Assembly (NCBI RefSeq): GCF_036370855.1
Contig: NC_088098.1
Span: 197,579,773 to 197,643,772 of the forward strand
Direction: 5' to 3'
DNA length: 64,000 bases
DNA from: Dromaius novaehollandiae
Taxonomy: Eukaryota > Chordata > Aves > Casuariiformes > Dromaiidae
The translations under genes were made by a program, and so were the position numbers. Below the pieces are notes generated by a model. It was given only the letters and a program-made list of their open reading frames with translations. It was not told the origin of the DNA and did no database searches. Below, one piece after another: positions 14,101-26,366 of this stretch. The number at the start of each line of letters is the position of its first letter. The first letter of the stretch is position 1.

Positions 14101-17100
14101 TTGTAGGTATCATATTTGATAGGAAAACAGCAACTGATGTTTAAAATGATGAGCCATCATTACTAAACTATTCATATTACAGATTATGTTTATTTACGTT
14201 TATGCTTTTTTCAAGACCAGTGTAGTAAAAAAGCCAATATATTAAGTGTAGCTGTTTTCTAATAACCCAGAGAACTCAAAGAAAATCTTAACACTTACTC
14301 TGGTCTTGTTCCCGTTTTGTCATCTAGAAAATAAAAATTGTAGGTCAGAAATAAAACTCTGAAGAACTACCAAAACAACCTTAATGAGATTTTTAGGCGA
14401 GAACTAGAGACTGCTATCTGCTTGATTTCATAAGAGGAAGACACTATACCAGCCATAAAAGAAAGGTTTTATTTTACCCTCCTTTCACAGATAAGCATCC
14501 TTTCAAGGACAATAGTTCATCAGTTAAGGTGATAAAGTCTGGCACACAAGATATTTAGTGTTAGTTTGCGTCACTATACAAGTCAACACAGATGCATGAA
14601 CAACTGCAATTGTGTAACAAATTTGTCCTTTCTTATGCAACCACAAGCAAATCACTTAGACCCTACCTCCACAAAACAACTCCAGTGTCTAAATTCAGCA
14701 ACAACATGCTGTCTCCTCCTCTTAAATTTGAGGGTAATGGAAGTTTGGCAAAGAGACTTCCCCAAGAGTTCTGCTATCGCCGATGTCCAGTAATAAGCAG
14801 TAATACCTTCAGTTCCATAAAATCTTGTTTAGCTACCACCTATGTACTACAAACTAGGCATCTCTGGATCTAGCACCCAAGATGCCAAATGCCTTTCTTG
14901 ACAGACAGAATGGATTTTGACACAGTATTATACACAAAAACACAAAAACAAGCCATGACTATTTTTAGTCAGGGTCAGTAATCACATGCTGCAACTTTTA
15001 CATATCCATCTACAAGGAAAAATACACACTCAGGAAGACCAAGACCTGGGCTGGATCTTCTTCAGTTACATGTGATTCAAATCCTCACTTCTCTCTCAAT
15101 GCCACCAGGTTAGACAGTAGGCTAAGACAGTACCTCTCCACTGTTCCCGATTCATTTGGACCTCTATAAAGCCAATGCAGCGCTTCTACTGAGACAAGCT
15201 ACTTTTAGAAGTGACATCAGCTTAAGCTGTCTACAGGACTAAATGCAAATTTGTGCTGCCAGAGAAAGAACAAAAAGGACAGCGTTTCTGTCCCCCAGTA
15301 TTAGGGCATGTAGAAAATTTAAGTGGAGTCTCATGACCACTCCCTATTCCTTTTGGAGGACAGACGGACACACACAGGAAAATGAATAAAGTGAAGGGTA
15401 AAGACCAGAATTTAGGACTCCTTTCTCAGCTCATAACTTAAAAATTAGGTGGAAAACCAAATTTACTTTGCTTTCTCTCTCTAGCCAGTCAACTTTTGTT
15501 TTTTTGCGGTTCATCTGAACAATACCTACAAAATGAAAGACAAGTTTGAAATCAAATCCTGCTACTTTCTGGGCAAGTGCTCTAGTTCCTGTGCCAACGC
15601 ATGAGGAAAACTGATATATGAAAAGAGCTTATTTTACTGCAGCCATATTTTAAGGAAATATTAGGCAGTCTTCTGCCTTCAGAAGGAAAAGTTTTTAACC
15701 AAAAGGGAGCAAAGTTGCCAGTCCCTACCTGCCCTACGATTCCTGGGGCCACAATTTCATATGCACTTTTTTGGTAGCAGTGTCAGCTTATGCTACCTCT
15801 CCTTCCTTTTCTTCAGGAAAGGAGAAACAGGAAACCCACAACCATGAAATAACTCTCCCACCTCCAAACCTTTACACAGTTCCCTGTATAGTGGTACAAA
15901 CATTTGTACTGACAAAACTGAAAAAACAGTGCAGAAGCAGAAATATGTCAGACTGCTTAAATCAGCACTATCAGTTACAAGAAACATTGCAGAGTTAAAT
16001 CTTAAATTCTAAAGAGGAGTGTAAATTCAGAAGCAGCATTTCCCACTGGTTAGCTTAAGAGTCTCTTTGCTTATCATCCTGACCATAAGCCCATAGTCCT
16101 AGGCACCGAATTCCATTGTGCAATATATAGGGAATTCGATACTTAGAGTGGCATCCCAGATGAGTTAAGAGCTGGGCAAAGCAATGCTGGGATACACCAG
16201 ACCAAAGTGGGTTGAGCCTGCGGTCCTCTGCACCTAACTTTGGGATACTTGAATATTCTGAAAGTCTTGTGAAATAACAGCAAGACACTGTAGTATTGTA
16301 GTAATGAGAAACCACATGAGAACCTAGGAGTCAGAACTTTTTCCACCATTCCCAGTCTCAGTAATCTCCCTTAAGAAGAGCTGCCCCCCCCAACAGGTAG
16401 AATACTCCAGTTTGAACAGTCAATACACCATCTCTCCTGCACATATAAGGAACGACATTTCCACAACTCATGTTACTTAAGGAAGATGGCTTCATGAAGT
16501 TTTTGTTTTTCCTATTTTAGCTATTGGAATACCTAACCTCAAATGTGCCTCCCAAATGAAGTCAAGAGATTAACAGTATTGATTCCCCAGAGAAAATGCA
16601 GGGTATTTATTTTAAAATGAGTTTTAGTCGATCTTACTCTGGAAGCAAAAAAAACCCAAAAAATAAAAATCCACAAGGCAAATGGATAAGTGTCTGTATC
16701 TCAATGCTCAATATTCCCCTATTTAAGTACCCCAAAGCTACCATGGAGGTAGGTTTTTAATAAATGTTTTTAACAACCTGCTAAAATGTACCTGATAGTA
16801 CTGTGCTCCACCAGAAATACAACTTTGAGAAGTAACAAGTAGAAATGAGATGTTATTGTATGGGTCCCCCTTTCCCCCCAAAACAACCCCCAAACCAAAA
16901 AAAAAAAAAAACAAGAGAAACCAGGACAAATTTAAGATCCATTACAACTGAAGTACTTGTTAGAAAACAAGTACTTTCTGCATTTGCAACATCCTTACAC
17001 ACAGCTCTGCTCCCCCCTCTAGTGGCTATTTGACACATAGCTGTTTGGAAGTCTAGCATGGCATTTCAGATCCCTGCTCTTCAGTCTGATCCTTGCTTAT

Positions 17101-20100
17101 ACTTATTAAGTAATGCACCCACACACATATATAAAAAATTGAATTTCCAACCAAAATCTTATTCTTCTATGCAAGTATAGTATCTGAGAATTAAATTAAT
17201 TGAAGTGCTTTGAAAGAGGAAAGAAAAGTTAAAATTGGTTTTAATTCCATATTCCTAATGAAGTAGTGCCTTCGCTATAGTGTTCTGATAGTTTCCCCAG
17301 TAAAAGTTATAGAATGCCATGTCAGTTATACACATTTTAAAAAGGAACTTACTCTTTTTGTCTGAAGAGCTACTAAAATCAATGCCACCAAGACCTTCAT
17401 TAACAGTAGTTGAAGGAGCTGCAGTTGACCCCAGCGTCAAACTCAAATCATTCTGCCCAAGTCCTGCAGTACACCCAAAAAGAATTTCAGTATTTAAAAT
17501 ACATTGTAGTCATCAGCATTTTAAACCAGAAGCATAGATTATCTTGCTTGTAATTGCAGTGCCTATTTACTACATTTGGATTAAAAATACCTGCAAAATA
17601 ATCAGAAAAAAATAGATGTTATGTTTCACACAACTGTACACAGTTGTTTTCTACAATTTCTTCACATAACTAGACAGCTAAACTACAGAGCTAACTAACT
17701 TAGCAGCAGCATCTTAAAAAGCATCTTTCTGTTTCATTTAGAGCTTAAGAGCAGTGTGTTACCTGCACTACACAGGGAAACAAATCAATTTTTCCTCTAG
17801 AGCTAGAAGAAACAAAAACAGTTAATATCTGAAATGACAATACTGAAGGTTAGAGATTCTATTCAGACCAAATCCCACCAAAATAAGGAGCTTCCAACTG
17901 CTCCAGAGAGCAGACACACCTTAGCTAAAGGAGATACTTGTATAACATTCCCTCCTCTCATTTACTATCAATTTCCTCAAGTCAATTATGGCAACAATAG
18001 ATTTCCCTGCATTTCCATTAAAGATTTGTAAAATACAAGTCAATCTGAGAATAAGAATCCAATGACTTTAGTTTTTATTTTTATTGTTTACAGACAACAA
18101 CACTGCTCCCAACACTTAAAAATTACACTTTCATAGGGAAGTGTCAAGATCTATATAAACTAAGTTTTATACTAAGATTTTACACAAGCACATATTACAT
18201 TTCAACTTTTTGAGACAGAAGCAGGAAAAAAATTAAAATAACCTTCACCTGTTGCTGCTGTGCTTGTATTCTGGAAAAGTGAACCTCCCAAACCAGCTAA
18301 GGTTCCTCCTAAGGAAAGGCCTGTGGAGGCAGTTGTGGTTGGAGCAGCTGTACCACCCAAATTTAGTGTAAAACCAGTAGTACCTGCAGAGAAGAGAAAG
18401 CAGTTTCATAGCAGACACTATCATCTATAGACAATCTGAAACAACTGATGAGAGGTATGAATAACATCTTTATAAGAACTGTACCATAACCTCAACCATT
18501 ACATTTTTTTCCTGTAGATTTTCCAGACAAAACCACCAGAGACTGGGTTTATATATGATTTTATTCCATCATACTTCAGTCTTGATTAGCCTAAGTTTAT
18601 CTGGAGCTATATCAAAGTTTTGAGAGTCCTCTGAAGTACTACAGAACCTAGAACTACCTGGCACAGAATCTATTCTATGGCATAATGGATCTAACAGGTA
18701 CTACCAACTTTTTGTTTCTAAATACTGAATGGTTCATGTTAAACATTAAAATACTCCACACTAGGCAGATGATACGAAAACATCTCACTGACAGTCTGAC
18801 TCTCCTGCTGGAATTAGCCATTCCAGTTTTTGGCAGGATAGGGAGGAGTAGAGTAGAGAAGGACCACAGGCAGAAAAAGGGACAGAATATAAAGGGTGTA
18901 CAGACCAATCTCAAATGCAGACACCTAAAGCTAAGAAAAACTCCAATCTTAATGCTTATCATGCATGGTACAGGTTAGCAGAGTTAAAATACTGTCACAC
19001 ACCTGCCATTGTACTAGAACTACATTAAGAATCTCATGTACACTAAGATTAGCCATTTCAGTCCATCTAAAACAGGTAGATATTTTTCAAACTTTTCAAC
19101 AGCAGAAGTGGGAAGCATTCAACATCCAGTGGGGTTAAAAAACAACAAAAAACCCAATGGTTATACGAGAACAGTCAGCTTTGCTACCATTTTCACAACA
19201 CAGATTACATGTTGCTTATACCACACGGTATACTGCCCTCTATACAGATAGAGATGAATTTGTGTTAGGGTTCCTGAACTTAGAACTACAGTCCAATGAA
19301 CCTTCTTAAAGTAGCAAGAAAGAAAAAAGAAAAAGAGATACAGCATAGTACCATTGTACAATTTAAAAAAGTTTTCCTACCTGCTGCAGGAGTCGATGTG
19401 AGAGCAGATGACAGCGAGAGGCCCCCTGCTGAGGTAGAAGTAATAGGTAAAGCGAATGGTGTAGCTGAACCCGCAGGTTTGTTGAAGCCTAAACTAAAGC
19501 CTGTGGTAGCTGCTGATGTGGTAGCAGGAGTGCCTAAAAACAACAAATAAATATCACTCTTACGATATTTGGTTTGAGAATGAATACTCAGTACAGCTTC
19601 TCTTCTGAACTATTACCATTTAACTACCTGAATATAGCAGTGTGCAAAGTCACTTGCAGGAAATAAGAGTTCCCCAACGTACCCAAAGAAACTAGCACCT
19701 TCAGATTAATTTCAAATGTTTACATTAATTGTAAAGGCATGCTCTTCCAGTATTCCTAGCAATCTAAACGGCTTTAACCCTAGACTGGAGATTATATCCA
19801 CTGGTAATCTAAGAAACTGTAAAAATAAGAGTTTCCACCAAGAGCAGTTTGTAGAAAAATCTATTTGATGTGCATACTGGAATGAATGCGCATACCTTTT
19901 AAATCTGTAAAGAAAAAAAATACATAGACATGCTATTCCCTTGAAAGTGTCCAAAAGCATGGTTTAAAGTAAAGCAAACAAAGCTTCTACTTTGTGCTAA
20001 TTTCAGTATAAGGACACATTTTACACTGTAGAATCCACATTCCCAGATAAAGCATGAGACTGCATATATATATACAAACCACAACACCAACAACCACCAT

Positions 20101-23100
20101 AAGAAACTTGGCATTCTCAGTTAACTGCTCTGTGCATGTATTAGATGACATCATTTTATTTGGCTACTGAAGAGAATGACTGTTCATCTGTGTAGCAGAG
20201 ACCACCATATATGATTACACATCAGAGTCTGTTCTGGATTAGTCTCTTCTTCCTCCTGTATTTTATTTGCTTCTATTACACAGCACTATTTTTTCCTACT
20301 TATCCACAGAATGGCTTCCAGACTACCTGGATAGCAATCTGTTTTGTAGTCCTCCTTCTGCCCCAACACTTGCTCAATTTCTTCTCACACCTTAACTGCT
20401 ATTGTTAAACAACCATATTCCTACATTTCTGACAACAGCTGAAAAAGTCATTAAAGATGCAGAGAAATAAAAGGAATATTTCCTAGGTCTCTTCCCAATT
20501 CAATCCTCATTCTTCTACAAGGAGGAAATACCAAACAGTCCTGTACAGAAATGGAATAATGCTTCAGCAACAAGTAATGCAGTGCCCAGAACTGCAGGGC
20601 TCCACTCTAGTTTGCAGTCTCAACTTCAGCCTTGTCAACTTCAGTTCAGCATCAAGGCACCGAGAAACATTACGCTTTTGTCTCTTTAGAGTGATGCTGT
20701 AGTTAGCAATGAGAAGAAACCTCACGCTACCACTAACTTTCCACATTACAAGTGCCATCAATCTATTTTTTTGCCTGTGTATCATTAACATCCAAATTAG
20801 GTCCTTACCTAGTGTCAATCCTGTAGCAATAGTTGTTGCCGTTCCTGCTTTAAAAAATAAAGCACACAAAGACTGTAATTAAGATCACAGGCTGGTTTTC
20901 ATGATAGTAAAAACCGTGACACAAAACACTGAAATAATGCAATATGAGTTAATACGTAGACCACTATACAAGCTAAGTTTCTATGTAGTATGTTGAAAGC
21001 AAAGTAAGCTTTAACACAAGAACAAGTATTTGTAAGCTCCAGTAACACAAAACTTAAAAAATAAATCCATTTTATTTTTTTAATAAGAGTCTGTCAACAG
21101 TGAAGCTGATGTTAATGTATCAGCCTAGCAAGCTGTTTGAAATTTAAAAGAAATGAAGGTAAACAAAAATATGGTGACTAATGATTGTATCAAGAATTTT
21201 CAGCTGTATGACAGCACATAATTAACATGTAAAAGAGCACCTTTACAGTGTAATGTTAAGAGGATCACAGAATCCAAAGTCCTTCCAAAATCCTGCATCT
21301 TAGCTTAGAGTTTCTGCCCCATGGTAATCCAAATAGATTATTTTGAATACAGTGCTATGTAACTCCAGATTTTAAAAAACGTTTGATTAGAAGATCAAAA
21401 CACTCACTCAGTAATGTAAAAGAGAAGTTACCTCAACATTAGTCTAACACATTAAGACAGAACTTCTGTTAGAAGCAACTTGAACAGTGGACTAAACCTA
21501 AGAACCAATCTGTCTACTCATACAAATATACAAGAAAAAAACAGACAATATTCTCTAACAATACTAGAGACAAAGTAAAATTCATTAAGTTGAAGTATTT
21601 TTTTCCAGCTATCATACACACAAGTCAAACAAGTTTAATTCTTTTGCAACTTCATTTTTGAAGACTCCTGTAAGAATCCTTACATTCACAGACTGAAGTG
21701 CAGGCCTAAGCACGCATTCATTGAATTGTACATCAGGTTTGTTTTTAAAGTAAAAAAAAAAAAGAATCTTTTAACAAAACCTTTAGCAACTGCAGAATTG
21801 CAAATATCACATTACAAATATTAACACACTCTTAATGATTTTAGGGACGTCCTAAATCAAAATGCAGCTCAATCTTAAATCATAATTTTGAGCATTCTGG
21901 ATGAAGAGTTAAGCTTTTACAAAACTACAGGATTCAAAATGAGACAATTTACACACAGGCCCAGATAGAGTTTTCTGATAAATACATCTGTGTTTTTGCA
22001 GCATTGGTACTGCATACTTGATTACTGAGCTCTTAAACTGTTTAGTTAAAAGGCTTTACTAAACTATATAAAAAATGAGCTACCGAACTATTGTAAACCC
22101 CCCCCCCACACACACACATTATGACGACCCTAGTTTTGTGCACATGCTGTTTTCTCCCCCCTCCCATTCATTTAAGTTTCTGATTTATTATAAAAATAAA
22201 ACCAAATCTCTTTTCCTACCTGTACTGGTACCTCCCAGTGTAAAGCCAGTAGTTGATTTTGATCCAAAAAGTCCACTCCCAAAGCCCACCGAAGGAGCTG
22301 ACGTAGTTGCTGTAGCAGTGGAAGATCCCAGAGTTCCAAAATTAAGTCCTCCTGTTGAGCTATTACAAATTAAAACTATTAGCAATAATTATTTTTAAAA
22401 GAAAAATTCAAAAAACCTTGTGTCAATTTTTCTTTTTCATGTTTTCATCCATCTCTCCAAACAGATGGAATGCAGCAGGGCGAGACAGACTGAATCAGAG
22501 CTCTCTACCACCCCTCTCCATACACCGGGAAAAAGTGTGTGTGCGTGGGGGGCGGGGGGGGGGGGGGGCTCATCTTCCTGTCTCCTTCCACAGCTACCTG
22601 GCTCCCACTGCCTCCCTGACACTTAATCCAGCACTTGTTTAACTCCTTGCTGAACTGATTCATCTTGCTAGACCAACAGAAAACTTGCACTTCTTTCTGT
22701 TAGTTCGTCTCATTAATCATGCCAAATTATTCTCCCCGAACTATGAAAATGGGGGGGGGGGGGGGGGAAGCCTGAGCCACCACAAAGGATACAGCAATGG
22801 ACAATTCTGCATAGCTTGGAGCAGGAACATCTTTTCAAAGCAGGTTGCAGATCCAAACAGATACTGTTAACCAGAAACCTCACCAACATTACTTTATTTC
22901 ACCGTAAAGTGATAAGCATGCAGAGATGCAGCTGTTGATATGACAGCAACTTTACCCAGTTTTAATCAAACAACATGAATTCTAGAATTCATTTTCTAAC
23001 CAAATGCTATTCTTCCCCACAGATATATACTCTGAACTTCCAGAGCTCTTTTCACAGACAAAGTGGAAGAGGGAGGAAGGAGGGAACCAGAGTCCAGCAG

Positions 23101-26100
23101 TCACAAGGAATACTAAACATATTTGCTTTATTTTTGGATAAGTACACATTCTAGAAGTATTATGGCAAACACTGGACAAGCAGTAGCAGAGAATGCATTA
23201 AGTTATTGTACAAAATATGCAGGAAACACAGTAATCATGACTGTCTAACTAATGAAATTCACAGTTACTAGCAGCCAAATAAGTCTAACAACTGAAGTTA
23301 TAGTTCTTAAATTGACAAAAAAAAAAAAAAAAAAAATCACATGAATAGTTTATTTGCAATAGCATCCAGCTTCCATTTGCAAACCTCTTTAGAAAATGAC
23401 AAGTTTTCTAGAACATAGGCTACATATTCCATAGACTACAACATTGAGGTCAAGTGTAATTTAGACTTTTCATAAACCAGCAGTTGTAATTAAATACTTT
23501 TAATATTTCATAGACTAACAATAGTCATATTGCCGTAAAGAAAAAGTTACCACATTGGACAACGTTCTCTTTCTTCCCTCATCTTCACCTTTTGTATGAG
23601 GGTAGCTCCCATGCATAACAAATTAAGCAAAGGCTAACCTCCTTAAAAAAAGCAAGCTATCATGGGCTCAACATTAAAAGTTTTGGAAACATCTGCACAA
23701 CTCACTGGTTAGGTCCAGCAAGAGCTGGTGGTGCCTTAGCAGCATAATTTCCCAACCATAGAGAAGCCAAGATACCATTCAGCTTTACTATGTCGAAATT
23801 CTGAGAGTAAGCAAACTGCATCAGCATGACTTAACTGCTTCTCAACTGGAATATAAAACATATCTCAACTGGAATATAAGACATAGTATTTCTTTCACTA
23901 GTTGAGAGCTGTTATTTTTCATCTTATCCAGTACAGGGTAAGATGATTTTTCTACGAAAACTTTTCATGTTTCAGAATTCCAGCAAAGGAAAGCTCAGGT
24001 ACAAAATACACAGTTCAGCACACATGACTAAAATCAAAAAATAAAATGAAGTTTATTAAAGAAAAAAAAGTAGAAGTAAACCAGTGGCAGTGTTCTGACC
24101 AGCATCAGAAAGCACAGAACAGGTGGCCGATTTACTCCTCAGAGAGGGATGGAAGGAAGAGGACCTGAGGTCACCGAAGTCAGGTCCTAATTAATTTAGA
24201 ACTAGAACAAAGCATTGCACCTGTCTAAAGCATACTAGAGAAAACATTGATTAAGAAAGAGAAGATAACTACCTGAACTTGCTACTGGTACAATGCAGCA
24301 ATCAGACAGGCTGGCACACCATACAGGCTTTCAGCTGTATGGATCAATGATACTCACGCTTGGCCTACATAGTAAAGCATCCTTTCTATAAGCACATAGC
24401 AATATTTGCCTTAGCCCTGCCAAGAAGGGAACTAGTTTCTCCTTAGTCTCACACGTTTGCAAACAAGCCATCCCATTGGGATGTTCAGGATTCTTTCATA
24501 AGTCAGCAACAGTAAAAAGGCCTCTTCCCCTGTGATACTCCTTGACCAATAGCACTGAAAATTCATCTTGCTTATAAAGATATTTGAATAAAGATACTCA
24601 GTACAATATGCCTATTAATCAGTACATGTTAAATATTTACTTCATATATTTTACAGAATTAAAAGCCAGCTGGGATAACAACAAAAAACTATTAAAGAGA
24701 AATATTTAAGTCCAACGGGCAGAGCTTGCACCAAGTGCACCTTAATGAAATAAATAATTTCCCTTGTTTTGCAGTCCATTTAAAAGGTTTCTGAATAAAC
24801 AATGTGGTTTTAAACTGGTTTATTTTAATCACAGAAAGCCTGCATTAGACAGACATGAAGCAAAATCTTAAGAACTCCATATAAGCTTCATTGTGGAAAA
24901 AAGAATCCCACAAAAGACCTGAAGCACAGTTAAGAACTAAATATGTCACAATAACATAATTAAGAGAGTGAGAAGAGACAGAAAACTTGTCCCCTCACAT
25001 GGGAACTTTCAAGAGACAATACTTGAAAGGTATTGTTTGGGTCCAGATGTTGCATTCCCTTCCCCTCACACTGCTAACTCCTGCCAATTCTGACAGATAA
25101 ACATTTTGCATATATCTGCTTCAGGCCAAATCTGCTCAAATAGCCCACTCCAGCAATTTAATTTACAATAAGATGATCAATTTTGCTTGATTAGATTTGG
25201 GAAGAGTTCACACAGAGAGCTCCACTACAAGGGCCCTAATCTTCAGAGGAGGAATACACTAGAGAAAACAATATTCTCTGTTAGGGCAGCTGTGTGCAAA
25301 AAAACAAGCCCCCTCCCTCCAAAATAGGGATCTATTACTCTGAGAAACCTAATATTAATGATGCCATTAGCATAGAGCTTGCTACATGACACAGATGGAT
25401 CATAACATAGCACCACAGTCCCTCTTTTAATCCAAAACACTGTGCAACAAATACAAGGTAATCCATGTCAAAAAGGATGTGGATGCACTAAGTACAAAAT
25501 AAACCTGAACATTACACATTCAAGGTTTAGATTACATGAGTGAGCTGCATGCCACACGAGCTCAAATTAACTGTTTAAACCTAGGTAAGCATGACTCACA
25601 TTCTGGATTTAAAATGTTAAAGACAGCTGCAAAGGGAGTCTCTCTGATCCTACAAAGCCAAAATAAAACAGAGTTAGAAAGGGCACCTTCCCCTGCCATG
25701 AACTGCTGAACTGATGGCTCCCTAGGGCTGCCGTGCAAAGACAGATCAGGCGGAAAGCCCCCTCCAGCCCTGTGCGCCGGTGCGGACACGGCGAAACCGG
25801 CTCATTCTCGCACTCGCAGCCCCTTCCCCCGGGCGGGGACCCCCGGGGGGCAGCACGGAAGGCGCCGGGGGGGATCCCCCACCGGCCACCCCTCCCGCCC
25901 CACCCCCCCTCATGTGCTGCCCAGGCCTGCCCCGCCGCGGCCGCCCGGCCTCGGGCAGGCCCCGCGGTGCCCCCAGGCTGCAAGGCCCGGCCGAGCAGGG
26001 GTATGGGGAGAGGGGGCCGCGTTACCTCGGCGTGGCGGCTCCGAAGGAGAAACCGCCGCCCCCACCTCCTCCTCCTCCCGCCCCGGCGGCGGCGGCGGCC

Positions 26101-26144
26101 GCGGAGCCCAGCGTCCCCGCTCCGAAGGAAAAGCCCGCAGACAT
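4947..26144 (-). CDS. NUP58: NUP58 (NUPL1) nucleoporin p58/p45, 13 coding exons, 3' end missing
   Basis: Channel nucleoporin of the NUP62-NUP54-NUP58 complex, which lines the central transport channel of the nuclear pore and binds import receptors through FG repeats. Thirteen exons join in frame to 1444 nt (481 codons plus 1 nt): 26144-26026, 22359-22220, 20844-20809, 19533-19381, 18383-18249, 17463-17353, 14323-14299, 13835-13770, 13023-12849, 11592-11513, 11184-11066, 8007-7925, 5148-4947. Residues 1 to about 235 are Gly/Thr/Ser-rich with scattered FG, GLFG and LG units. Residues from about 255 to 460 are helical, with coiled-coil heptads such as [17 protein letters not shown]. The human protein is about 599 residues, so roughly 118 C-terminal FG-tail residues are absent here. 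The start is the ATG at 26144, which opens MSAGFSFG as in mammals. Introns range from 328 nt to 3.7 kb. Identity is from remembered family sequence; I am very sure of the gene and less sure of its 3' structure. Confidence 0.96.
7925..8007 (-). CDS. NUP58: NUP58 coding exon 12 (residues 387-414)
   Basis: Acceptor cttcttacag|ACTTGTC and donor GTAAAG|gtatgt. It encodes [19 protein letters not shown], then LQSIHENVK, part of the helical core. Ends in phase 0. Confidence 0.94.
11066..11184 (-). CDS. NUP58: NUP58 coding exon 11 (residues 347-386)
   Basis: Acceptor ctcattag|CTACTTC and donor CACAAG|gtaatg. It encodes [19 protein letters not shown], then [20 protein letters not shown], a strongly conserved coiled coil. 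Confidence 0.95.
11513..11592 (-). CDS. NUP58: NUP58 coding exon 10 (residues 321-346)
   Basis: Acceptor ttacttag|GAGCTAAAG and donor GCAGA|gtaagt. It encodes [20 protein letters not shown] and keeps the family frame. Confidence 0.93.
12849..13023 (-). CDS. NUP58: NUP58 coding exon 9 (residues 262-320)
   Basis: Acceptor cttcctcag|GAAATTTG and donor CACAG|gtatat. It encodes [20 protein letters not shown], then [20 protein letters not shown], the start of the coiled-coil core that binds NUP54 and NUP62. Ends in phase 0. Confidence 0.96.
13770..13835 (-). CDS. NUP58: NUP58 coding exon 8 (residues 240-261)
   Basis: Acceptor tttgtag|AGATAGTAAAG and donor CTACA|gtaagt. It encodes [20 protein letters not shown], just before the helical core. 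Confidence 0.92.
14299..14323 (-). CDS. NUP58: NUP58 coding exon 7 (25-nt microexon, residues 232-239)
   Basis: Acceptor ttttctag|ATGACAAAAC and donor CCAGA|gtaagt. It encodes DKTGTRPE and keeps frame with both neighbours. Confidence 0.88.
17353..17463 (-). CDS. NUP58: NUP58 coding exon 6 (residues 195-231)
   Basis: Acceptor actgcag|GACTTGG and donor AAGA|gtaagt. It encodes [13 protein letters not shown], then [16 protein letters not shown], the conserved junction between the FG region and the helical core. Confidence 0.94.
18249..18383 (-). CDS. NUP58: NUP58 coding exon 5 (residues 150-194)
   Basis: Acceptor ctctgcag|GTACTACTGG and donor ACAG|gtgaag. It encodes [13 protein letters not shown], then [18 protein letters not shown], the last part of the N-terminal low-complexity FG region. 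Confidence 0.94.
19381..19533 (-). CDS. NUP58: NUP58 coding exon 4 (residues 99-149)
   Basis: Acceptor tttttag|GCACTCC and donor GCAG|gtagga. It encodes [20 protein letters not shown], then [15 protein letters not shown], which is almost unchanged from mammalian NUP58. Confidence 0.95.
20809..20844 (-). CDS. NUP58: NUP58 coding exon 3 (residues 87-98)
   Basis: A 36-nt exon encoding [12 protein letters not shown], corresponding to a TGLTLG segment of the human protein. Donor CTAG|gtaagg. The acceptor is a tandem aagcag (NAGNAG). The downstream AG is chosen because it gives the family length; the upstream AG would add one residue. Confidence 0.85.
22098..22118. repeat. C10 run followed by (CA)n
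   Basis: Homopolymer C run at 22098-22107 joined to a short CA dinucleotide tract in NUP58 intron 2. Confidence 0.8.
22220..22359 (-). CDS. NUP58: NUP58 coding exon 2 (residues 40-86)
   Basis: Acceptor aatag|CTCAACAGG and donor ACAG|gtagga. It encodes [13 protein letters not shown] and a GLFGSK motif, followed by TGFTLGGT. This matches the N-terminal FG/GLFG region of vertebrate NUP58. Confidence 0.94.
22547..22568 (+). repeat. Poly-G tract in NUP58 intron 1
   Basis: GGGGGGCG followed by a G run of about 15 at 22554-22568, preceded by a short GT tract. On the transcribed NUP58 RNA it reads as C. Confidence 0.85.
22751..22767 (+). repeat. G17 homopolymer
   Basis: Uninterrupted run of 17 G in NUP58 intron 1, within 200 nt of another G run. 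Confidence 0.85.
23317..23336 (+). repeat. A20 homopolymer
   Basis: Run of 20 A in NUP58 intron 1, with no retroposon body recognised upstream. Confidence 0.8.
23840..23886. repeat. Two-copy 23-bp tandem duplication
   Basis: TCTCAACTGGAATATAA is repeated with a 23-bp period and one mismatch after it, in NUP58 intron 1. Confidence 0.7.
26026..26144 (-). CDS. NUP58: NUP58 coding exon 1 (residues 1-39)
   Basis: Starts [14 protein letters not shown]. It continues with six alanines, Gly-Ala and nine glycines, then FSFGAATP. The donor is GAG|gtaacg, ending in phase 2. The Ala/Gly run is coded by GCC and GGA/GGC repeats inside the CpG island. Confidence 0.92.
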
Positions 26145-26348
26145 GGCGGCGGCAGCGGCGGGAACGGCCGGAGAGCGCGGCTGGGAGACGGCAGCGCGCC
26201 CCGGCAGCGAGGAGGGCGGCGCAGCCCCTCTGCCCGGGCGGCGGCCGCGGCCCCCTCAGCGCCGCATCGCGCCCGGCACCAACTTCGAAGCGAGGCGGTG
26301 GCAGCAGCACCAAGCGCGCGGGTAGCCGCCACGCTCCCTGCGCGCGCC

Positions 26349-26366
26349 TGCCGCAATGCACCACGG
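26349..26366 (-). promoter_or_regulatory. ZNF143/SBS-like site in the NUP58 promoter
   Basis: Read on the minus strand this is TCCCGTGGTGCATTGCGG. Its 3' half, TGCATTGCGG, matches the ZNF143 (Staf) core, which is common at housekeeping CpG promoters. It lies about 205 nt upstream of the NUP58 ATG. The 5' half is imperfect, so binding is inference. Confidence 0.45.

Noticed and set aside
16107-16138. Inverted repeat CGAATTCC ... GGAATTCG with a 16-nt loop in NUP58 intron 6
   Set aside because: An 8-bp stem is expected by chance in 64 kb, and nothing around it suggests an RNA gene or transposon end.
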